64,000 nucleotides of DNA from IMG/VR virus record IMGVR_UViG_3300021964_007119, positions 1-64,000 of that record, one strand, 5' to 3'. A program made the position numbers and the translations under genes. The notes below the pieces were generated by a model. The model had not been told where the DNA came from. It was given only the letters and a program-made list of their open reading frames with translations, and searched no databases. Shown one piece after another: positions 46,804 through 54,171 of this stretch; position 1 is the stretch's first letter, and each line of letters begins with the position of its first letter. Source of the stretch: a virus.

Positions 46804-48603
46804 TAATATTTGTTTATTATTAAGTTCTTGATACTTTTTATTTCTTGTTTCGCGAACAACATTATCATCTTTATGTATAACCTTCATATATTCAGAAAGT
46901 CTTAAAACTCCCATTCTTAAATTATGGTGTTGACTCATAGCTCTACAATTCGTATCAAAGTCAAATACATCACCAAGACCTTCTTCTTGAAAAGCTTTAT
47001 TTCTTTCTTCATCAGTCATACGACTTAATTCCATATCTGAAATTATATGTCCACCAACTGGTGTTGATAGTAATTTGTTTCCGTCAATATCGTAGTGGTT
47101 GTTATCTTCCAAAGAATCTAATATGACTTCTCTACTAAATGTTCTATTTAATCCTGTTGGATTTGGAACTATACCTATTGTTTTTAAATACTCATCTTTG
47201 TAAAGACCTTTTAGAAACTCTTTCTTAATTTCATTGTAAACTAGTTTCATTTGACCTTGACCACTATTACGAGTATTTAATCCAAACTTTGTTAAAGACC
47301 CCTCATTATCAACGGCTCTATTTCTATAAAACTCATTGAAACAACTCACAAAAGTTACTGGGTCATTAATAGTAAATTGTGTATCTTCAATATCTCTATT
47401 CATTAATAACAATTGTAAAAGATATTGTCTTTTAGGAAAAGGTTCTGACTCCTTAGTAGTTCTTAATGAAGAAATCATATCATATAAAAAATCTAATTGG
47501 GTTTCAATTTCATCAAAGAAATTTATATCATCAGATTTATTATCAAATGCATTTCTATTGTTGTATTGTTCGATTAATTTAAAATCACTAAGGTCTACGG
47601 CTTTTTTATTAGAGTCAACAAAACAACCCACCATAGTTGAAACAGCTAAAGATTGTAATTTAACTCTTTCTTTTTCTGACATCAACTCATATAGTGGATG
47701 ATAGTTTGATTCCATAGCTCGAAACTCAACATACTTTGGTGATGACATTCTTAATATCTTCTTCATAAAATTACTTGTTTCTGCATGAAACATTTGTAAA
47801 TCAGATTTTGGTGAATGAACATTGACTTCTTTAAAGTAGTTCTTTGTTTCTTCTGGACTATAAAATGGAAGTATTGTAAAATTAAATTTATTACCATACC
47901 AGTAATCATTTAATACTTCATCTTTTGTTATTGAAACTCCTTTTGATTCGGCTTCTTTTATGATGTCTTCTAAATACATTCTGTTAACTTTGAATCCTCT
48001 AACGGATTCTTTATTTTGTTCGTCCCATTCTTCTGGTAATTGTTCATTATAATACCAAAGATTTTGTTTAGCATCAACTTGAACTAAACCTAGTGGAAAA
48101 CCAATTAGTCCCCATAGACGATGTTCAACATCACAAGGTTCTAACACAACTTTACCATTGTTGTATCTTGTCATATTAAATGTTCCAGAACTAATCCATT
48201 GAGAATCACTTTTTATTCTTTTATTGTCTTTGTTATACCTGATTGTCCAACCCCAATGTCTTCCAGCGTGTTCACAAGCACTTCTATGGTTTGGTGCTGT
48301 ATAAACCTTTGGGTCTTGACCGGTTTCTGGTTGAGAAAATAATTCTCCATTTATATATTTGTCAACTAATGGTTTTGGTGAACTTGAAAACTGGTATGAA
48401 CCATATGATTCGTGTGGTTTTAAATTCTTCACATCAACATCAAATATCAATCCAATATTTTTTATAATTTGTTCTGTATTAAATGATTGTTTTAAAGATG
48501 GATAATTTTTAAGATATTTTCCATATTCATCTTCTGTTAACCAGTCTGGTGCTGATTGTTTGATTAGTTTGTTGAGTATCTCTCTCTTTTCTTTTTTAGT
48601 CAT
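46801..48603 (-). CDS. ParB/Srx-like and HNH-like protein (DUF262/DUF1524 type)
   Basis: 600 residues. Near 158-175 EPCDVEHRLWGLIGFPLG resembles the DGQQR/DGEHR motif of DUF262 and ParB-like nucleases. The C-terminal region has DGNKLLSTPVGGHIISDMEL, SRMTDEER and, 30 residues on, NCRAMSQHHNLRMG, arranged like an HNH/DUF1524 nuclease with His and Asn in place. This pairing is the core of GmrSD-type enzymes that cut modified DNA. In a phage it may act on host or rival phage DNA. It has its own promoter and a 130-nt structured leader. Function is inferred. Confidence 0.65.
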   Translation of the reverse strand: MTKKEKREILNKLIKQSAPDWLTEDEYGKYLKNYPSLKQSFNTEQIIKNIGLIFDVDVKNLKPHESYGSYQFSSSPKPLVDKYINGELFSQPETGQDPKVYTAPNHRSACEHAGRHWGWTIRYNKDNKRIKSDSQWISSGTFNMTRYNNGKVVLEPCDVEHRLWGLIGFPLGLVQVDAKQNLWYYNEQLPEEWDEQNKESVRGFKVNRMYLEDIIKEAESKGVSITKDEVLNDYWYGNKFNFTILPFYSPEETKNYFKEVNVHSPKSDLQMFHAETSNFMKKILRMSSPKYVEFRAMESNYHPLYELMSEKERVKLQSLAVSTMVGCFVDSNKKAVDLSDFKLIEQYNNRNAFDNKSDDINFFDEIETQLDFLYDMISSLRTTKESEPFPKRQYLLQLLLMNRDIEDTQFTINDPVTFVSCFNEFYRNRAVDNEGSLTKFGLNTRNSGQGQMKLVYNEIKKEFLKGLYKDEYLKTIGIVPNPTGLNRTFSREVILDSLEDNNHYDIDGNKLLSTPVGGHIISDMELSRMTDEERNKAFQEEGLGDVFDFDTNCRAMSQHHNLRMGVLRLSEYMKVIHKDDNVVRETRNKKYQELNNKQIL

Positions 48604-48733
48604 TATAGACTCCTATGTTTATGAGGTTCTACCTCTTTTATAAATGTTACTTTTAATGGTGAACATTACTAACCATATATCAATAAGTATATGTTAATAC
48701 GCCTAAACAATCAAGCTATTTTAATCATATAAA
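48604..48733 (-). promoter_or_regulatory. Structured 5' leader of the ParB/HNH-like gene
   Basis: Transcription should start near 48733. Stems follow: CATATA/TATATG, AATGTT/AACATT and GAGGT-AGA-ACCTC (48623-48635), then AGGAG before the ATG. The last hairpin sits just upstream of the ribosome binding site and could influence initiation. Confidence 0.45.
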
Positions 48734-48745
48734 ACTTACAATTAT

Positions 48746-48784
48746 AATATAATACTTTTTTTGTTGTTTGTCAAGAACTATTTT
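48746..48784 (-). promoter_or_regulatory. Early-type promoter of the ParB/HNH-like gene
   Basis: AAAATAGTTC, TTGACA (48769-48774), 17-bp spacer, TATATT (48746-48751). It overlaps the stop codon at 48778. Confidence 0.87.
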
Positions 48785-48939
48785 TCTCTAATACGGTTTA
48801 TGTATTTCTTTATCAGTCGTTCTCTAAACGAAACTTTATCTTGTGAATGACCTGGATTCTGTTTAGTCCTAGTCAGTCTTTTTTGTAGTTGGTGAATCTT
48901 TCTAAATAATTTTGACTTGTATTCAAACTTCTTACTCAT
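48778..48939 (-). CDS. Small basic protein
   Basis: 53 residues, MSKKFEYKSKLFRKIHQLQK start, more than one third Lys/Arg, single helical stretch. GGAG start signal. Ends the operon that holds the tRNA cluster. Probably nucleic-acid binding; not identified. Confidence 0.7.
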   Translation of the reverse strand: MSKKFEYKSKLFRKIHQLQKRLTRTKQNPGHSQDKVSFRERLIKKYINRIREK

Positions 48940-48970
48940 TGCATTCTCCTATCTAAATTGTGATTTTATT

Positions 48971-49351
48971 TCAATATTCGTTTTTGTTTAATTTCTTTTT
49001 ATGGATTCTATACTTCCACAAGTTTTTTGGATTAAATGGAACATCTGGTATTTTGTCTACTTCTGCTTTCAATTTCAATATACTTGGTATCTGTACTACA
49101 TAAGTATCATCAATAACATTGAACCTACAAAGTTTATTTGTTTTATCACAAATACCCACTAAATCACCTTCTTTGGTTTCTATCAAATGTTTTCTATCAC
49201 TTGGTAACCCATACATATTTACATACTCTCCGCCTTCACTTGGAACTGAATGAAATATGCTTGGTTTAGGTGAACCATTATACTCAGACACATATGTCAA
49301 ACACAATAGTTCATCTTCTGGTGTTTTGGTTGTTTGGTTATACCTTTTCAC
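48971..49351 (-). CDS. Hypothetical protein
   Basis: 126 residues, beta-rich in the middle (EGDLVGICDKTNKLCRFNVI), basic C-terminus. No family recognised. Overlaps the nucleotidyltransferase gene by one base. Confidence 0.7.
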   Translation of the reverse strand: MKRYNQTTKTPEDELLCLTYVSEYNGSPKPSIFHSVPSEGGEYVNMYGLPSDRKHLIETKEGDLVGICDKTNKLCRFNVIDDTYVVQIPSILKLKAEVDKIPDVPFNPKNLWKYRIHKKKLNKNEY

Positions 49352-49806
49352 TATCTACGAAATGCATTTGGTTCATCATATTCGACTAATCCACTAAATT
49401 CTGATGATGAACGAATTTTCTTTCCAAGACCTTGTTGAAAATCAATTCCTAATTCACCACATACTTTTACTTCTGGTGAATTTGAAGCATCTCTATCACC
49501 ACCATTACAAAATATTAGTTTGTCCATAGGTTTAAATCTGTGAATCATCTTAATAGTTTCACATACTGACTTATCTTCATCAATTGATATGATAGCTTCA
49601 TCAACCATATCTAAATGATATACGATTTCTAATCTATCGTGTTCTATCATAAATTCATCACCTTTCTTTAACAAACATTGTTCACGATTATTTACAATAA
49701 CCACCAACTCATCTGCTAATTCTTTAGCTAATTTAAAGTATTCTAAGTGTCCTATGTGTAGTGGGTCAAAGTATCCACTAACTATTGCTGTTTTTTTTCT
49801 TTTCAT
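49351..49806 (-). CDS. Cytidylyltransferase-like nucleotidyltransferase
   Basis: 151 residues. SGYFDPLHIGHLEYFKLAKE carries the HxGH motif and IRSSSEF the late signature of the TagD/RfaE-C family. These enzymes transfer a nucleotide to glycerol-phosphate or sugar-phosphate, consistent with the glycan genes at the right end of the window. Two nucleotides from the methylase gene. Confidence 0.88.
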   Translation of the reverse strand: MKRKKTAIVSGYFDPLHIGHLEYFKLAKELADELVVIVNNREQCLLKKGDEFMIEHDRLEIVYHLDMVDEAIISIDEDKSVCETIKMIHRFKPMDKLIFCNGGDRDASNSPEVKVCGELGIDFQQGLGKKIRSSSEFSGLVEYDEPNAFRR

Positions 49807-49808
49807 TA

Positions 49809-50717
49809 TTACTCCTTTATAATAAGTATTTCGTGAGAATCCTTTTGATTACTGATTCCCATCTGTTTTCTGTTTTTTCCTATTCTCGTTTCACCCGTTC
49901 CCATAGAATAATTCCATTTAGGAAATACTTGGTGAAAATCTTTATACCATTCTCTAATGGTTTCACAATTATTATATGATAGAACAAATGAACCTTCGTG
50001 GTCATATAACATATCTCTCAACTTCTCGTGGTCAAATCCGTCGTGATGAACGGGTATATTCCTCATTGGATAAATACCATTGAACATCTTGTTGTCTTTG
50101 TCTTGTTCCAAATAATAAGGTGGGTCTAAATATAATAAATCTTTTTTGTGATTAGGTATCACATCTCTATAATCTGCTTGTTGAACTGACAAATTGGGGC
50201 ACAAAAAGTTATTGATGTTTTTGCACATTTGTTTCCACTTATCTGCTTGTAAATATACTGAACTACCCCAACCGAGATAACCCGGCCCATAAGAAGTATT
50301 GTGGTTAAAGTAATAAAGAGAAGCTCTTTCTAAATCAGATAACGATATCACATTGTCTCGTTTGTAAGAATCTGTTTTCCAATCTGCTAGCATATCTTGT
50401 GTTTTATCTAATGACATAAGAATTTCTTTTACTTCTTTATAAGTCTTATCATCAGGGGTAATCTTGGAAAGTTCCTTTGACAACTCTTGTGGTTGTGATA
50501 AAAGAACTTCCCAAAAATTAACCAACATATCGAACACATCATATCCAATAACTTCAATATCCAATTCATTAGCCCAACGAACCTCTAACGAACCACCACC
50601 AATAAATGGCGATATAATTCGTTTAGGTTTAGGCCAAAATGGAATGTAAGTTGAGATAAATCCATACGCTCTGGACTTACCACCTGCATATCTTAATGGT
50701 GTTCGACTATGTTTCAT
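49809..50717 (-). CDS. dam: D12-class DNA adenine methyltransferase (Dam-like)
   Basis: 302 residues. TPLRYAGGKSRAYGF (SAM-binding FxGxK-type motif I variant) lies at 6-20, FIGGGSLEVRWA follows, and the catalytic DPPY sits near 200. This arrangement is the D12 family to which T4 Dam belongs; the T4 enzyme methylates adenine in GATC. It may protect phage DNA from host restriction. It begins on the last base of the stop of the histone-like gene. Confidence 0.92.
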   Translation of the reverse strand: MKHSRTPLRYAGGKSRAYGFISTYIPFWPKPKRIISPFIGGGSLEVRWANELDIEVIGYDVFDMLVNFWEVLLSQPQELSKELSKITPDDKTYKEVKEILMSLDKTQDMLADWKTDSYKRDNVISLSDLERASLYYFNHNTSYGPGYLGWGSSVYLQADKWKQMCKNINNFLCPNLSVQQADYRDVIPNHKKDLLYLDPPYYLEQDKDNKMFNGIYPMRNIPVHHDGFDHEKLRDMLYDHEGSFVLSYNNCETIREWYKDFHQVFPKWNYSMGTGETRIGKNRKQMGISNQKDSHEILIIKE

Positions 50718-50899
50718 TATTTATTTTCTTCAACTGAAGCTTTACGATACTCAGTAACTAACTTTTTTACTTCACCAATCGCTTTACGAGCTCTCGTTCC
50801 AGCGGCTTTGTTTCCAGTATTTAAGTTAGTTTGATGATTCGTTGAAAAGTCTGTAAACAAATCATTCAGTTGTGAATATAACTCATCTAATTTACTCAT
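50717..50899 (-). CDS. Histone H1-like (Hc1-type) small protein
   Basis: 60 residues. The C-terminal GNKAAGTRARKAIGEVKKLV matches the Lys/Arg/Ala-rich helix of Hc1-type bacterial histone H1 proteins; the first 25 residues are a leucine-rich helix. Such proteins are repeatedly encoded by T4-like marine phages and may coat host or phage DNA. GGAG start signal. Confidence 0.78.
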   Translation of the reverse strand: MSKLDELYSQLNDLFTDFSTNHQTNLNTGNKAAGTRARKAIGEVKKLVTEYRKASVEENK

Positions 50900-50944
50900 T
50901 GTAATCTCCTTAAGGTTTGAGTTTTAGTTTTTCCTTTTCTTATG

Positions 50945-51016
50945 AGGCGTGTGTAGGAATCGAACCTACGAACAATGGTTTTGCAAACCACGACATTGCC
51001 ATTCTGTCAACACGCC
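50945..51016 (-). tRNA. tRNA-Cys (anticodon GCA)
   Basis: GGCGTGT/ACACGCC acceptor; anticodon stem GTGGT/ACCAT around TTGCAAA; T loop TTCGATT. Discriminator T, typical of tRNA-Cys; CCA not encoded. Last tRNA of the cluster. Confidence 0.95.
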
Positions 51017-51020
51017 GTTG

Positions 51021-51105
51021 TGGTAAGTGATGGATTTGAACCACCGTATCTCATACGAGAGTCAGATTTACAGTCTGATGCTTTTAACCGCTCAGCCAAC
51101 TTACC
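51021..51105 (-). tRNA. tRNA-Tyr (anticodon GTA)
   Basis: 85 nt with the long variable arm of class II tRNAs. GGTAAGT/ACTTACC acceptor, anticodon GTA in CTGTAAA, discriminator A. Four nucleotides from tRNA-Cys. Confidence 0.95.
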
Positions 51106-51106
51106 G

Positions 51107-51180
51107 AGCTTCCAGTAGGATTTGAACCCACGACATTCTCATTACAAATGAGATGCTCTACCAAACTGAGCTATGGAAGC
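51107..51180 (-). tRNA. tRNA-Thr (anticodon TGT)
   Basis: GCTTCCA/TGGAAGC acceptor, anticodon loop TTTGTAA, T loop TTCAAAT. Only one nucleotide separates it from tRNA-Tyr, so both ends must be made by precise processing. Confidence 0.95.
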
Positions 51181-51185
51181 GTTTG

Positions 51186-51257
51186 TACTCCGACGGGTAG
51201 TCGAAACCCGATTTTATGGATGAAAACCATATGTCCTAACCATTAGACGACCGGAGC
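51186..51257 (-). tRNA. tRNA-Glu (anticodon TTC)
   Basis: GCTCCGG acceptor pairs with TCGGAGT, with G-U pairs at both ends; anticodon stem TATGG/CCATA around TTTTCAT; T stem CGGGT/ACCCG. The 109-nt structured interval lies 3 nt upstream. Confidence 0.93.
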
Positions 51258-51260
51258 ATT

Positions 51261-51369
51261 ACTTATAGAAGCTTTGTTATGTCCTTGAAGAATAGCATTT
51301 AAGTCTTGTTCTGACAAGGTGTGGAATTATTTAATCGGTTTTCCAATCATTTCCGAACTACCTATAAGT
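51261..51369 (-). ncRNA. Candidate 109-nt structured RNA inside the tRNA cluster
   Basis: The ends ACTTATAG and CTATAAGT form an 8-bp closing helix. Inside are GGAA/TTCC enclosing ATTGG-AAAA-CCGAT, and CTTGT-CAGA-ACAAG. It ends 3 nt before tRNA-Glu and starts 8 nt behind a micropeptide stop. No T-arm or anticodon arm, so not a tRNA. T4 has stable RNAs C and D of unknown role among its tRNAs, a possible analogy. It contains the 22-nt element shared with 14850. A TTG-start frame also crosses it. Confidence 0.5.
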
Positions 51370-51376
51370 GTTTAAT

Positions 51377-51457
51377 TTAAAGGTTAATTTTTCTCAGACC
51401 TCTGTTTATAACCAGTCCAATACAAAAACCTAATAATACTAATAATATTTCTTGCAT
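51377..51457 (-). CDS. 26-residue membrane micropeptide
   Basis: MQEILLVLLGFCIGLVINRG then a short basic end: one membrane helix. GGAG start signal at good spacing. It sits between tRNA-Ala and the structured interval. Confidence 0.55.
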   Translation of the reverse strand: MQEILLVLLGFCIGLVINRGLRKINL

Positions 51458-51480
51458 GTTTATCTCCTTTTATATGTTTG

Positions 51481-51553
51481 TGGAGCTGACAGGAATCGAA
51501 CCCGCGACCTACGCAGTGCAAGTGCGTCGCTCTTCCAACTGAGCTACAGCCCC
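51481..51553 (-). tRNA. tRNA-Ala (anticodon TGC)
   Basis: GGGGCTG/CAGCTCC acceptor with the G3-U70 pair that identifies alanine tRNA; anticodon stem ACGCA/TGCGT around CTTGCAC; discriminator A. First tRNA of the cluster of five. Confidence 0.95.
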
Positions 51554-51561
51554 ATATCTGT

Positions 51562-51624
51562 TTATCTATTAACTATTAAGTTAAATAAAATTACACTCGC
51601 TAATACACCAGTCATTTCTACCAT
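51562..51624 (-). CDS. 20-residue membrane micropeptide
   Basis: MVEMTGVLASVILFNLIVNR, one hydrophobic helix, preceded by GGAGATAGT. It starts 2 nt behind the stop of the basic 50-residue gene and ends 8 nt before tRNA-Ala. Confidence 0.45.
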   Translation of the reverse strand: MVEMTGVLASVILFNLIVNR

Positions 51625-51625
51625 A

Positions 51626-51778
51626 CTATCTCCTTTTCTTATATCTGTTCAAAGTTTTCTTAGGAACTGCTCCTAAGTGTGTTTGTGGTTTCGTTCCAAA
51701 CTTGGTATTCTTTCCTTTACCTTGTCTGGTTTTTTTCTGACCATTACCCGTTCTACTATCACTTGTTAATACTGCCAT
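51626..51778 (-). CDS. Small highly basic protein
   Basis: 50 residues, MAVLTSDSRTGNGQKKTRQG start, about one third Lys/Arg with Gly and Thr, unfolded in appearance. GGAG start signal. Similar short basic proteins are common in marine T4-like phages; likely nucleic-acid or ribosome binding. Confidence 0.65.
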   Translation of the reverse strand: MAVLTSDSRTGNGQKKTRQGKGKNTKFGTKPQTHLGAVPKKTLNRYKKRR

Positions 51779-51787
51779 ACTCTCTCC

Positions 51788-52054
51788 TTATACTTTCCAA
51801 AAATCTTCTTCTTTATATGTGTTGGTAAATGAACCTTCTCCGTGTACTTCTTCAGCACCTTCGGTTGAACTATAATAGTTAACAACAGCTCCTTTAATAT
51901 CAACAACCTTACCTTCTTCTTTTGGATTGAAGTTTCTATTACTTGGTGGAATCTTTATGTGGATATGTTCCACTTGTCCTACTCTTCCAGTATCTGAACA
52001 CTTCTTTCGTAGTCCTTCTAAATTAATTCCTTGATTTCTTCTTCTTCTTGGCAT
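51788..52054 (-). CDS. Small hypothetical protein
   Basis: 88 residues, MPRRRRNQGINLEGLRKKCS start, then IHIKIPPSNRNFNPKEEGKV. No family recognised. Overlaps the HNH gene end by 32 nt, which is unusually long. Confidence 0.6.
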   Translation of the reverse strand: MPRRRRNQGINLEGLRKKCSDTGRVGQVEHIHIKIPPSNRNFNPKEEGKVVDIKGAVVNYYSSTEGAEEVHGEGSFTNTYKEEDFWKV

Positions 52055-52520
52055 TTTTGCTCCTCGTTTTTAGTTTTACTTCTGAAGTTGTCTTTTCTCT
52101 ATGACACTTCTTACATAGTGTTTGTAAATTTTCTAATTTATAATAATTCCAATCTAAATCTTTTTCTTTTACACCCTTTTGTTCTACCAATGGTTTGATG
52201 TGGTCTGCTTCCCAATGTAAATCAAAGTATCCACATTTTTTACAAATACCTTCATCACGATTCCATAGTTGAGCTCGTTGTTCTCCACTATGATAGATTA
52301 ATAAGTATTCAGTTGCACAATCTTCGTGCCAACTTTTACGGGTGTTAATCGTATCTTCTTTCTCATTCAATATAACATTACCACACCACCTACAATTACC
52401 TTTGGTCTTGGTATAGTAATGTTTTGGTTTTGGTGGTTTACGGAAATCTCCGTTCCACTTCTCTTTTTTCTTTTTTCCAAATGTCTTCTCGTGTCGTGAA
52501 CTCCACCTACTTAACGGCAC
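52023..52520 (-). CDS. HNH endonuclease
   Basis: 165 residues from GTG at 52520 (AAAGGAG five bases upstream). Four-Cys zinc frame: CRWCGN near 43, CKKCGYFDLHWEADHIKPLV with the catalytic DH near 109, and NLQTLCKKCHREKT near 140. The last 25 residues are Lys-rich. Free-standing HNH nucleases in T4-like phages are usually homing or host-DNA nicking enzymes. Confidence 0.9.
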   Translation of the reverse strand: MPLSRWSSRHEKTFGKKKKEKWNGDFRKPPKPKHYYTKTKGNCRWCGNVILNEKEDTINTRKSWHEDCATEYLLIYHSGEQRAQLWNRDEGICKKCGYFDLHWEADHIKPLVEQKGVKEKDLDWNYYKLENLQTLCKKCHREKTTSEVKLKTRSKNAKKKKKSRN

Positions 52521-52589
52521 ATAAACTCCTTTGAAAGACGCGGGCCGTGGGGGCCGTCATAAACATCTGCCTTTGCCTCCCGAACCATT

Positions 52590-52703
52590 TTATTTTAAAT
52601 CCTCATATAAGTTTAATAATATCACATATACAGCTATTCCACATATCAACAAAACAAAGCTTGTGACAATCCATTGTATTATCGTAAATATTAAACTAAA
52701 CAT
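52590..52703 (-). CDS. Small membrane protein
   Basis: 37 residues, MFSLIFTIIQWIVTSFVLLI and on, one long membrane helix and a short acidic tail. No clear Shine-Dalgarno. Part of a run of micropeptides ahead of the HNH gene. Confidence 0.5.
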   Translation of the reverse strand: MFSLIFTIIQWIVTSFVLLICGIAVYVILLNLYEDLK

Positions 52704-52754
52704 TTATAACTTTCATTGTACTCATAATTTTTTAAAACTCGGGTAATAATAAAA

Positions 52755-52898
52755 CTAAAGAAGCTCACCCTCATAACTATCGTCGTCCGTATCGTCCATA
52801 GGTATATCTATATTAAGATGTGATACAATATTCACATATAAAAAGAATACCCCACACCCTATACCGATGATACCGGTTAATAATTCTAATCCGTTCAT
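52755..52898 (-). CDS. Small membrane protein with acidic tail
   Basis: 47 residues. One membrane helix (LLTGIIGIGCGVFFLYVNIV) and an acidic end (MDDTDDDSYEGELL). Its ATG overlaps the upstream stop (ATGA), so translation is coupled. Confidence 0.6.
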   Translation of the reverse strand: MNGLELLTGIIGIGCGVFFLYVNIVSHLNIDIPMDDTDDDSYEGELL

Positions 52899-53020
52899 TT
52901 CTTAAACATTTGGATACACAATTGTAACATAGATATCAGTTTAGACTTTAACGAAGTCGATTCTGATATAATGTTAGATTGTAATTCCGATGCCGTTTTA
53001 TTTTTCTTTTTCTTAAACAT
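52895..53020 (-). CDS. Small basic protein
   Basis: 41 residues, MFKKKKNKTASELQSNIISE start, amphipathic C-terminal helix ending FKK. Coupled to the membrane peptide behind it. Starts 33 nt after the ATATTTAT motif at 53053. Confidence 0.5.
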   Translation of the reverse strand: MFKKKKNKTASELQSNIISESTSLKSKLISMLQLCIQMFKK

Positions 53021-53052
53021 ATTTATCCACTCTATTACATTAACCCACATTT

Positions 53053-53060
53053 ATAAATAT
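53053..53060 (-). promoter_or_regulatory. ATATTTAT motif, putative late promoter
   Basis: Minus strand CTGATATTTATAAATG directly follows the hairpin at 53064-53090, again the terminator-then-motif order seen at 36623-36675. Confidence 0.45.
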
Positions 53061-53063
53061 CAG

Positions 53064-53090
53064 GTAAGCCTTCCAAACCACCAGGCTTAC
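53064..53090 (-). terminator. Hairpin overlapping a stop codon
   Basis: GTAAGCC/GGCTTAC, 7 bp with a 13-nt loop, covering the stop codon at 53087-53089. No U tract. Possible weak terminator or RNA-stabilising end. Confidence 0.4.
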
Positions 53091-53419
53091 GCGTCTATTT
53101 CTCTCTGGTCTTCTAAAGGTCTTTCATCTATTTCTTGTTTCCAATCTAAGATTTCCCAAGAAAAGGCCTTTCTATTTCTTTGAAACTCAGTCATAGACCA
53201 ATTAATGTTATCAGTTGTTAATGTCACGACCTCTGTATTGTGATTCTCATAATACATAATTTCAATCAGATAACTTTTTCTCTGTGATATTCTACTATTC
53301 ATATTCTTTCCTTTATTCTTTATTAATACTATTCCTAAATCATTCATCTTGATATAACCCACGCCATACCAATTATAATTAGTATGTTCATAAACATTTC
53401 CATTAATAATTTCTCCCAT
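53087..53419 (-). CDS. Hypothetical protein
   Basis: 110 residues, beta-rich (GNVYEHTNYNWYGVGYIKMN), basic middle, acidic end. No family recognised. Overlaps the upstream micropeptide by 17 nt. Confidence 0.7.
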   Translation of the reverse strand: MGEIINGNVYEHTNYNWYGVGYIKMNDLGIVLIKNKGKNMNSRISQRKSYLIEIMYYENHNTEVVTLTTDNINWSMTEFQRNRKAFSWEILDWKQEIDERPLEDQREIDA

Positions 53420-53498
53420 ACTTATCGGCGTTTCTCATTGCCCATAAAGTAAACACTATTAAACCTAATCCATATATTGTATATCCTAATATCTCCAT
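53403..53498 (-). CDS. 31-residue membrane micropeptide
   Basis: MEILGYTIYGLGLIVFTLWA and a polar end. Its ATG shares bases with the preceding stop (TAATG) and it overlaps the next gene. Confidence 0.55.
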   Translation of the reverse strand: MEILGYTIYGLGLIVFTLWAMRNADKYGRNY

Positions 53499-53635
53499 TA
53501 TCCTATCCTCGTTAAAATATAAAATTGTAAGAACAACACCATCAGTGCAATGATTGTTCTGATAAACTCCATTAAATGATTATGTCTATCGAAGAACCTT
53601 TCAATTCTATACCATATACTATCTCTGTAATCCAT
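53498..53635 (-). CDS. 45-residue membrane micropeptide
   Basis: MDYRDSIWYRIERFFDRHNH then one membrane helix (FIRTIIALMVLFLQFYIL). GGAAGGAAT lies upstream. First gene of the long unit behind the promoter at 53786. Confidence 0.6.
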   Translation of the reverse strand: MDYRDSIWYRIERFFDRHNHLMEFIRTIIALMVLFLQFYILTRIG

Positions 53636-53785
53636 ACTATTACCTATTCCTTCCCTTGACACCTTGTGTCAAAAAACCTATGTGTTAAAAATACTCCCGA
53701 GTTTTGCACGACCTCGAGATAAAAATCAGTCAGAGCCTCCTCTATAAATCTTGCGACTTTGCAATCACGGTTAAATGCTCCCTAT

Positions 53786-53824
53786 AATATACGACATCTA
53801 TTTCTCAATGTCAAGAGCTTTTTT
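53786..53824 (-). promoter_or_regulatory. Early-type promoter of the micropeptide/HNH/tRNA/dam unit
   Basis: AAAAAAAGCTC, TTGACA (53809-53814), 17-bp spacer, TATATT (53786-53791). No further promoter of this class appears until 48746, so it may drive about 5 kb including five tRNAs. The leader is about 140 nt. Confidence 0.87.
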
Positions 53825-53826
53825 TA

Positions 53827-54015
53827 TTATCCTATTCCTATTTGAAATCCTAATTCTTCTGCGTTTTCTTTAAACTCCCATATACCTTGAACTAAGCCCT
53901 CTACTTCTTTATCGGACTTTTCCCAGAATTTGGGGTCGTGAAAGTCTTTTTGTATATCTTTCATTACTTGTTTCATCATATGTTGTAATTCTTTATCGTC
54001 TATATTACTTCTCAT
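53827..54015 (-). CDS. Small hypothetical protein
   Basis: 62 residues, helical and acidic (DDKELQHMMKQVMKDIQKDF). The frame stays open 18 codons before the ATG and reads HEAWYITGKYKGKEAP, which looks coding but has no ATG, GTG or TTG. The true N-terminus may be longer or the gene may be truncated. Confidence 0.6.
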   Translation of the reverse strand: MRSNIDDKELQHMMKQVMKDIQKDFHDPKFWEKSDKEVEGLVQGIWEFKENAEELGFQIGIG

Positions 54016-54171
54016 AGTAGGAGCTTCTTTACCTTTATACTTACCCGTGATATACCAAGCCTCGTGGATTTACGATATTAACACCACGAGAACTTGACGA
54101 ACCTATTTGTTTATAATGTTTTCTTAGAACATTTATGTAAATCACTTATCCTTTTGTTAATAAAATTTTTG

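Noticed and set aside
52511-52588. 25-codon frame ahead of the HNH gene
   Set aside because: Weak ribosome site and a GC-rich hairpin-like centre; insufficient support.
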